In this document: positions 52,489 to 59,511 of the stretch, piece by piece
Layout of the letters: each line of letters opens with the position of its first letter
Position numbering within the stretch: the first letter of the stretch is position 1
NCBI GenBank assembly: GCA_047967505.1
Contig: CM106540.1
Reading direction: 5' to 3' (one strand)
Origin: Dipteris shenzhenensis
Taxonomy: Eukaryota; Polypodiophyta; Polypodiopsida; Gleicheniales
Length of the DNA: 64,000 nucleotides
Position numbers and translations under genes: made by a program
Notes under the pieces: generated by a model
What the model saw: only the letters and a program-made list of their open reading frames with translations
What the model was told of the DNA's origin: nothing
The model's database searches: none

Positions 52489-55400
52489 GAAGTAGATTTT
52501 ATTATCGTCCTCGGGGGGCCAAAAATGACCCATGGGACCTAATCCTCAATACAAAAAATTTCCTCCGATGTGGAGGGGTCAAGAGTTTTCAAGTTCTTGA
52601 CGGTACGAAAAAAGACGAGTGACAAAAGACCCCAACGCTGCCGGAGAGGCAATGGAGAGAACTGATGAGAGCTGTGTGGTGTCTACCCGTATCTGCTGGT
52701 AATCATCCCTGATATGTGCATATCTGGGGCACTGTAGGGCTACATGTGCCTCTGTCTCGACTGTCTGTGAATCACAAAATCTGCAAACTCTGGCATGTCG
52801 TGGCAAATTCAGCCAAGCTCGTTTCTCTATGGCCAAGGTATGTGACCGTGTGCGGAATCTGGCAATATTCCTGCGATAGAGAAGAGGGATGGGAGTGTTG
52901 ATGTATGGCTGAGCAGAGGCATCTGATTACATGAATGATGACCAGCATAGAGGATTTATTTGATCTTGGTAGTATTCTAACTTGGTCTGCCTTTCTACTG
53001 TCAGCCATTGAGCCTGTAGGGTGCATAGTAAGGACAACTGGAATTCTTGTAGTTGGACCTTTTTAGGTGGCATAGTTAAGTATGGTTACACTTTCCATCT
53101 GCTGAACCATTTCCTAATGTCTGTCCCCCATCCTGTACATATGATCTTGCTTTTATGGTTCTTTTGAAGTTTCATACTTGCTGTCCATGCGAGGTGTTAT
53201 CGTCTTCGGGAGGCCACGCGAGCCTATGAGACAAAAGTACAATCCAAGGATAACTCAAGTAAGTGCGTCGATGTGAAACCACAGTTTTTGGAAGCTTTCA
53301 TTGTTAACCGCCTGGGTTAACAGTGTCACATTTTACGCCTTCCCACACTCTCTTGTAAATATGCACAATGCGTCCATGAATCTTGTTAGAAGTTGCATTG
53401 GAGCCGTGCGGCTCAAGAGAAATGTATTAGGAATGAGATAGTAGAAAAGGTAGGAAGAGGAGTGAGAGCATAGGGTTGGCCCTCCCTTCAAAAGGTGGCT
53501 TGTATAAAAGGCCAAAAGTCAAACTTTGGTCTTCAATTGTAATTTGCAAGTTTTGAGAAATAGATGCTCTCTTCTTTTCCAAGAGCATGTCTTGTGTTTT
53601 AGAGTGACACCTTGGCTTGAATGGTCCCCTCTTAGTAGAGCTTGGATGGGTTGGACCTCGTGCATGTGTGCTCTGGTCAACCTCTGCATCGTATGTGGTC
53701 TCTGTGTCCCTTCCTCCTAATCCAGGCTGTCCTTATGTCGGCTCTCTCCTCCTCTATTCCAATATGTCTTGGGGCTGACTCGAAGGCATAAAAGTATGTG
53801 ACATGTTGCTGCGCGCGGTCTGCTTCTTGGGGCTCTGTCACCTCCTATTGCCTGATTTGCTGCAATAGAGTCTCTGTGTGTCGCTGCATCTCCATCAAAT
53901 AGAGGCCAATGCAAACTGGGTCATGAAAATAGATCACCAGCGAGAGTGGTCAAAACCATGTCCCTCTTGGAAGAGACAGTGGTACCAACCTAGGCAAGTG
54001 CATAGGAAGTGCTCTTCTGAGGGCCCAAAGCTTGTGAAGATATGTCACTGTTTGGAAGATGGCTTCTATGTGGAGTGGTGTCATAGTGAACTGTGCCTGT
54101 ATGATCTGACGAGGAACCAAAGGCTTACTCCGAATCATCTTGGATCCCATAATCACCTTTATCATCTCGAATCTCCACCACTCGGTCGTCGATAGGTCAC
54201 TCCCCCGGAAAGGTGCTACATACATGGTTGTCGATCTCACAAGTGTATCAAATAGCCATCCCTTCGTCGGAGAGTTTTGGAAGTGTGCTTGAAAGCACTG
54301 CCGCTCTAGATCAAGTCAAAGCCCCTTGCCCTTGTGTGAGCTGTGCCTTGGTTGCATGAGTCATCGTGAAAACTGGCCTTGTGCGAAGACTAGGTGTAGG
54401 ACTGCACGATCTCAACCAGCTCTCCTCAATAGGTGAAGCTTTCTCGATGAAGTATTGTCCGTGAGGTGTTGGAGATAATAACCTTGGTCTTGCCAAGGTT
54501 AACTGTCAGGTCTCTCTCCCTTCAAAACATCTCTAGGACCGAGATGAGGACCATCATCCGCATACAACGGTATCTGTATTATCACATCAACAAGCTTCCT
54601 CCTAGGCAGTCAATGAAAGTTGTGATCTCATCAATATAGAGCTTAAAGAGTGTCAGTGAGAGGGGGCATCCTAGCTTCACTTTGATTGTTCTCTCAATCC
54701 AAATCTTACAGGCCTCCAAGGGCTCGTACTCTCCCTCTGACTAACTCATATAAGCTCATCACCCCTCAAATCCTGTCTCCTAGAATTGGCATCTCCTGGA
54801 GTCTCCTAATCACACGTGCTCATGGTACTGTATCTAAGGCCTTTCGAAAGTCTACAAAGCAAGCATAGACTTTAGGGGATCTTGATCTATGCCTCCTCGA
54901 TGATGGCCTGTAGGGTGAAGATGTGGTCAAGAGTGGAATGCTTTAGAAACTAGCTTGTCCGAACTTCTGGTGCCCCTGCGCCTCTGTCTAGGAGCTTATC
55001 TGTCTCTCTAGTACAGATCCATAGGTCTTGGCCAATGTATGGCCAATCACGAGTGTGCGGTAATTTTCAGTGTCCATGGGATCCCTTGCTTTGTGTATCA
55101 GCACAATGGTGTTGGTACTCCGAGTAGTTACTCGGTCCACAACCCCTCATGCTCGTGAGCTTTTTGGTTGTGGACCCGGCGCAGTGCAGTTTACACATTT
55201 TGTGCGGTGAATAAGATGGATGTGGTGGGCCTCGGTAGAGAAGACATACATTGGGTGGTGCTTGGAACGGGACGTGGTAAAGCAAGGTCGCATACGTGTG
55301 CCAGATGCTCGGATGTGTGATGGGAATGGGTGGCTTACCCTAGAGAGAAGCTCCCGTGCAACAGTGGGATCCCCTCCTCGAAATGATCTAATCACCTCAT

Positions 55401-58400
55401 CCATCCTATGTGAAAGGAAAGCCCATCTCATGTGAAAGGAAAGCCCATCTCTTTCGACGTGTCATCTGATGTGATATCTGCGCCTCCGGTGTCATGAGAT
55501 GCCCAAGGCCTGCTCACGTATGAAGTGAGATGTCATCTCTCGACACTCATTATCAAACCATAGATTATGGGGCATCTTCCCATGTGCTGTAGAATGAGCC
55601 GTGGGGAAAGACCTGACGATTGCAGCCTGAACCACTGATACCAAAGTGTCTGAGACTTGGGCGAGATGTGCTTCATGTCCAAATGGGATTGGTAGCTCAT
55701 GGGACAAGTGGCTCATATACACTACATCCAGGGCATGGTCGAGCGTATCTAAACACGAGTGGGGGCTGGCGGGTCCTGTGCTATGGTTGGCGTGGTGGTT
55801 GATATGCTGAATGCTGGATAGGAGTGGTCAGTGCCATGTGTGTGTGTGGGGGCGGGGGGCAGGGGGGCGTGAAGTCACCATTAGGTAATCCACTGCACTC
55901 GTTCCGCCTCTATGCGAGAAACATGTGAGCCCTCCGGATAACGGCCATTTGTGAACGCCATTGCATATTCCAAGGAGTGCGAAACTTCATTATTTAGGGT
56001 ACCTACATAATATCTGAAAATATACAGCCATACATCAGTTTAAGATTGAGAGTTCTTTGGTTTTGATTTAAAGTGCTGTACCCTCACGATATGCTCCCCA
56101 TTTTCCTTCTCTCCCAGTAGCCTTGACCTTGGCTAATTCCGTTGCTTGATTCTTCAATTGGGCTTGGGTGAGCTCCTCAGCCATCCATATCTTGGCCCCT
56201 TTCAGCTTGGCATATTGTCGGAGAAGTTTGATCCGTAAGTGTAATAATAGCTTGTCCCTTAGAGTGTTGGATATTAGTTGCTCCATCATCACCCTCATGT
56301 CAAGCTTCCATTCAATGTCGGGCATGGCTGCTTTGACATGTCTTAAGGTCTCACTGAAAAGGTCCTCTTCTTTATATTAGTGCTTAGGGTGCCCTCCTAT
56401 TCTAATCTTCAGTGCATTCTCACGTCTGGCTTCATGTTCCTTGATCTCTTCTTGAATATCAGCTTTACTTACCTTGGTATCAACCTGTTTGTACTTCAAT
56501 AAGAACTAGGTCTTTAACTGTAGAGACTAGTTGAGGGGTAGGGGGAGAAGCCTTACAAGACTGCACAACCTCATCAATTACTGCCTGCTTCCTAGGTCCT
56601 TCAACGACCTAAAGTGTAGCTGTCACATCTGCTAGTTGAATTGTCAACTCTCTTGCTTGTTGCTGTAGATAAAACATCTGCTTATGGTGCCAAATAATGG
56701 GTCAATTCAGACTGCCTTGTAGAGTGTGTTTTACCCAATAATGGGTCAATTCTGCATGAGAGAGATAGAGAGAGAGAAGAAGAGGAGGAAGAAGAAGAAT
56801 GTATTATCGTCCTTCAGGGGCCGAGAAACCGACCCATGGGACCCATAAGCACAACAATACAAGTGTCTCCTTCCTTTTGTGGAAGGGAATAAGAGAGCAA
56901 CTATTCTAAGACGGATTGTGTGATACAATATTCAGGATATTTGAGAGTCTTGGCAATAAAATTACCTAGAGTGGCTAGATGGGTATGTGAAAGCAAGCTT
57001 GCGAGGGTGTTGTGCTCCTCTGTAATATTGTTAAAGTCCTTCCTTATGTGGGCACACCGTGGGCATGTAAGGAGGACATGTGCCTCTGTCTCTACTTGTC
57101 CTTGGTCACACAACTTACAAAATCTTTGTTCCCTTGAGACATCCCCCCAAGCTCCTTTCTCTACCTCCAGAGTGTGTGATCGGGTACGGATGAGTGCAAT
57201 GCTTCTCCTTGCATTTGCCGGTATGGGCATAGTTATGTATTTTTGTGCATTTTCTTCTTCCTGAGAGTAAGTGTCCCAATAAATGGGATTGATATGTGTA
57301 CAGTAGTACTCATACTTAGCCCTTTTTTCAGCTGATTGCCATTTTTGCTGCAATACTCCCAACAAAGCTTTATGGAATGGCTTCTCATCCATTTCCCTGG
57401 ATGACATCTCTAGGTAGGATGTTACTTTACATCTTTGGAACCATCCCTTGATGTCTTGCCACCAACCAGATGCTAGCATCTTACTTTTGTTTGTTTTTTG
57501 AGGTCTTTTACTTGCTTCCCATGCTTTCATAGGTAGTCTCTGTGGCTTCATGGTCTTGACCTTCTTTATGTATTTGAAAACCCTTTCCAATTCTCTCAGC
57601 TCAATGGGCCTTGTACCGGTCTCAATAAGCATGATTGAGTATGGTGTGGTAATTTTGACTCCCAAATGTCTTCTTAGAAACGATTTCTGCATTTTTTCAA
57701 TATCATTCCATTTTGATGCTGAAATGCTACCTCCCCATACTTCTACTGCATATAGCACTGTTTGCACCACATATGCATCAAATAGAATCCGCCTGATGCT
57801 CCATCTCCTAGTGTCACTATTTCTGCAATCATTTGCAAAATGATAATATTTCCCCCACCCGGCATCAATCCTTCTGTGGACACAATCATTCCATCTATGA
57901 TTTGCTGGCACATCTATTCCCAAGTATTTGAATGTATTTACCCTCTCAGTTTCCTGCTCATTGTACATAATACTTGGGGTGTTTGCAGGCTGCATGGTTT
58001 TTACTATCATCATTTTGGTTTTGGTGACATTTACCATGAGGCCGCTCTCTACACAAAACTTGTGTAGAATGTGCATCATCTGCTGCATACTTTCTGCTGT
58101 GTATGAGAAAAAGACGACATCATCTGCATATAACAACAGTAGTACGGTGTGTGCACAGACTCGGGGGCCCTCTAGCTGCTCCTCTTGCATCATTTCTTTG
58201 ACCAACTCTTCCAATCTGTCAGTACATAGTCCAAATAATGTTGGTGACAAAGGGCACCCCTGTTTAACCCCCATATTACTATGGAATGTAGTTGACAATC
58301 CATTTCTACCTTTGAGTTGGCAAGTTACCCTCTCATATAATCTGAAAACTGCTATTTTTAAGTGATCTGGCACTCTTAAGTGGCCCTTTCTTTCCCACAG

Positions 58401-59478
58401 ACTGTTCCTAGGCACTGTATCAAATGCCTTCTTGAAATCTATGAAGCAACAATAGAGAGGCTTTCCTTGTAACCGGCTCTCTTCCATTAGAACCCGTAAT
58501 GTAACCAAGTGATCCACAGTGCTATAGTTTCTTCGAAAACCAGCCTGTCCAATGGCCCTCTTACCATTTAGTTCTGCCCATAAACTAAGTGTTGTCTCAA
58601 TGATTGTGCTCAAGAGCTTGGCCATAGTGGATCCTACCATAATGGTTCTATAATTGGGAAGTTGGTTACAATCTCCACCTTTATATATTGGTTTTACCCA
58701 ATTTTCTTGCCACTCTGGGGGGAAACCATTAGCAATTGCATCATTAAGCAAAGAAACTAGGCATTCTTGTGTATAGTCGCCTGCCCATTTTAGTAGCTCA
58801 GCCTTTACATGCAATGTGTCAGCTGCTTTTCCATTGGCCATTTTCTTCAAGCCCTCATTCACATCATCCAGTGAGAAAACATGTGGGCTGTTGTAGTGAG
58901 AGCTGTCTGTAGACATAGGTGAGGCATGTGGATGGGTGTATAGTTGCTTGACATATTGGAGCATTTCCTCATCTGTGAAATCTCCCATGATGTCTTTTAA
59001 TCTCCCTTTAGTTCGTCTCCACGTTCCTCTTGGGTTCTTAGCAAAATCAATGGCATCCCTCCAGCAGATACTTCCTTTTTTTTCTCCGAGTGAGTGCATG
59101 AATATGTTTTTCAGCCTCTCTACGTTGCATGTCATTTGGCATCTGTTTAATTTTCAGCCTGGTTTCTATGCATTCATAATCAAACCATTTGTTTTGTGGC
59201 ATGCCCTTTGTGCATACTCTCGATCTTTTTCTGTCCCAAAACTGTATGTGCAGCTGAGAGTAAAGTCCCTTTCATCTCGCAAACATTCTTAAAAAGAGCA
59301 TCAGTGGTGTCGGCATATTTCTCCCTCTTGTCCATGTCCATATGAAAAGACCAATTCTTTGCTGCATGCACTTTAGTTTCTGCCAAATGAGGTATGTGCA
59401 TTTTGAGGTAGAGGGGGGTATGATCTGATTCTGGATATTTTGGGCCGATTATATAATCATTTACCAAATGTACTGCAT

Positions 59479-59511
<33 letters not shown>

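Noticed and set aside
52245-52622. A 125-codon plus-strand frame rich in G and R
   Set aside because: It spans G-rich repeat DNA, a GA tract and the antisense of a LINE 3' end. There is no start context or domain.
57550-58365. Plus-strand frames of 97 and 145 codons with hydrophobic stretches
   Set aside because: They lie antisense to the LINE RT frame, which has clear motifs. The hydrophobicity is a side effect of codon complementarity.
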